A stretch of 5,192 nt of DNA, taken from positions 1 through 5,192 of the forward strand of contig JAISQS010000699.1 in NCBI GenBank assembly GCA_031274045.1, read 5' to 3'. The position numbers and the translations under genes were made by a program. Shown piece after piece: positions 4,704 through 5,192 of the stretch. Within the stretch, counting starts at the first letter, position 1. The number at the start of each line of letters is the position of its first letter. The DNA is from Planctomycetaceae bacterium (GTDB lineage: Bacteria > Planctomycetota > Planctomycetia > Pirellulales > Thermoguttaceae). Under the pieces are notes generated by a model, which saw nothing but the letters and a program-made list of their open reading frames with translations, did no database searches and was not told where the DNA came from.

Positions 4704-5192
4704 TCAAAATGCGTATTTGGAGTGTGGTGAGAGTGTTTTTTGTTTTAGGTATTCTTTATCTTTGTCGGTCAAGTTTTCTATTTGGACAAGAGTTGTGATG
4801 CCATCGGATTCTTCTAGAATGATTTCTTTGTCAAATTTACCAAGCAATTTCGCCTTGATTTTCAAGCTCCCGTCAAGCGTTGCCCAATCCCGCAAAGGCT
4901 CAAGTTGTTGCCGAACGTATTCGCGATCTGTTGAACGCAATCCAGAAAGTTCAATCGCTACCTTCTTGCCGTCTTTTCGCAAAAGTTGCACATCGCGATC
5001 AATAATTTTGCCATCATCATTCGTCACATCAATTAGCGCAACGAATTTAGCATTCGTCTTAAACAGCCCGTCCGTAGTTGACCAATTACGATAACCATCA
5101 ACCGACACCGGCTCCGGATCCGGCTTGTCAATATCAATCATTGACGCACCGCCGGTAACAAAAATCTTCTTTTCACGCACATCACGACGCAA
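4704..5192 (-). CDS. SHD1-repeat protein, C-terminal part
   Basis: 162 residues are visible and the frame is open to the window edge, so the true N-terminus is probably outside. The TTG at the very edge is not trusted as a start. There are two similar domains. The first (about 34-95) begins Y-R-N-W-S-T-T-D-G-L-F and ends L-R-S-T-D-R-E-Y-V. The second (about 100-150) begins L-R-D-W-A-T-L-D-G-S-L and ends L-T-D-K-D-K-E-Y-L. This W-x-x-x-D-G ... D-x-x-Y layout is that of SHD1 (SLA1 homology domain 1), often present in planctomycete proteins of unknown role. The first copy has a D/N-rich insertion (about 56-66). No membrane helix or catalytic motif is seen. Codon style turns to A/C-ending over roughly the last 30-40 codons. 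The gene is convergent with the oxidoreductase gene, with the hairpin island between them. Function is not assignable; a binding or scaffold role would be a guess. Confidence 0.7.
   Translation of the reverse strand: MRRDVREKKIFVTGGASMIDIDKPDPEPVSVDGYRNWSTTDGLFKTNAKFVALIDVTNDDGKIIDRDVQLLRKDGKKVAIELSGLRSTDREYVRQQLEPLRDWATLDGSLKIKAKLLGKFDKEIILEESDGITTLVQIENLTDKDKEYLKQKTLSPHSKYAF

Noticed and set aside
4074..4798. Several overlapping open frames of 70-112 codons on both strands across the hairpin island
   Set aside because: They translate the hairpin repeats into arginine-, threonine- and cysteine-rich low-complexity peptide in both directions, have no ribosome binding sites and share no protein family. 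Their openness follows from the repeat period.
4717..5094. Plus-strand open frame of 125 codons
   Set aside because: It is antisense to the SHD1 domains, whose conserved tryptophan, D-G and D-x-x-Y positions show that the minus strand is the coding one.

Overview
The window most likely comes from a Planctomycetota bacterium with a fairly AT-rich genome. This is an inference from protein families, not from a marker gene. The evidence is a Tat-exported Gfo/Idh/MocA-type oxidoreductase with an E-K-L-M motif, a DoxX-like membrane protein with a large extramembrane insertion, and a protein with two SHD1-like (SLA1 homology domain 1) repeats. Together these are typical of planctomycetes.

Layout: (a) 1-360 is a repeat island. 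It holds a small hairpin, a short 9-nt-periodic repeat and a nested palindrome of about 160 bp. A gene may run off the left edge, but its strand cannot be settled. (b) 361-811 is T-rich leader DNA with no convincing gene or promoter. (c) 812-1936 (+) encodes the DoxX-like membrane protein. (d) 1937-2217 is a spacer with one imperfect hairpin, a degenerate 9-nt tandem repeat and a possible promoter next to the following start codon. (e) 2218-4008 (+) encodes the Tat-dependent oxidoreductase, followed by a plausible terminator. (f) 4079-4594 is a dense row of six hairpin-forming elements between two convergent genes. (g) 4704-5192 (-) is the C-terminal part of an SHD1-repeat protein that runs off the right edge.

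The membrane protein and the oxidoreductase lie in tandem and may form one functional unit: an integral membrane partner next to an exported NAD(P)-type oxidoreductase. The 281-bp gap, the internal hairpin and the possible promoter argue that the second gene can also be transcribed alone. The substrate is unknown. The SHD1 protein is convergent, and nothing in the window links it to the other two.

The most unusual content is not protein-coding. The two repeat islands share a divergent direct-repeat element about 3.9 kb apart. Several hairpin families are built on a common 9-nt register, and in the three best-paired hairpins all arm mismatches are transitions. The protein genes also switch abruptly between G/T-ending and A/C-ending synonymous codons. 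No CRISPR array, tRNA, rRNA, transposase or phage gene was recognised.
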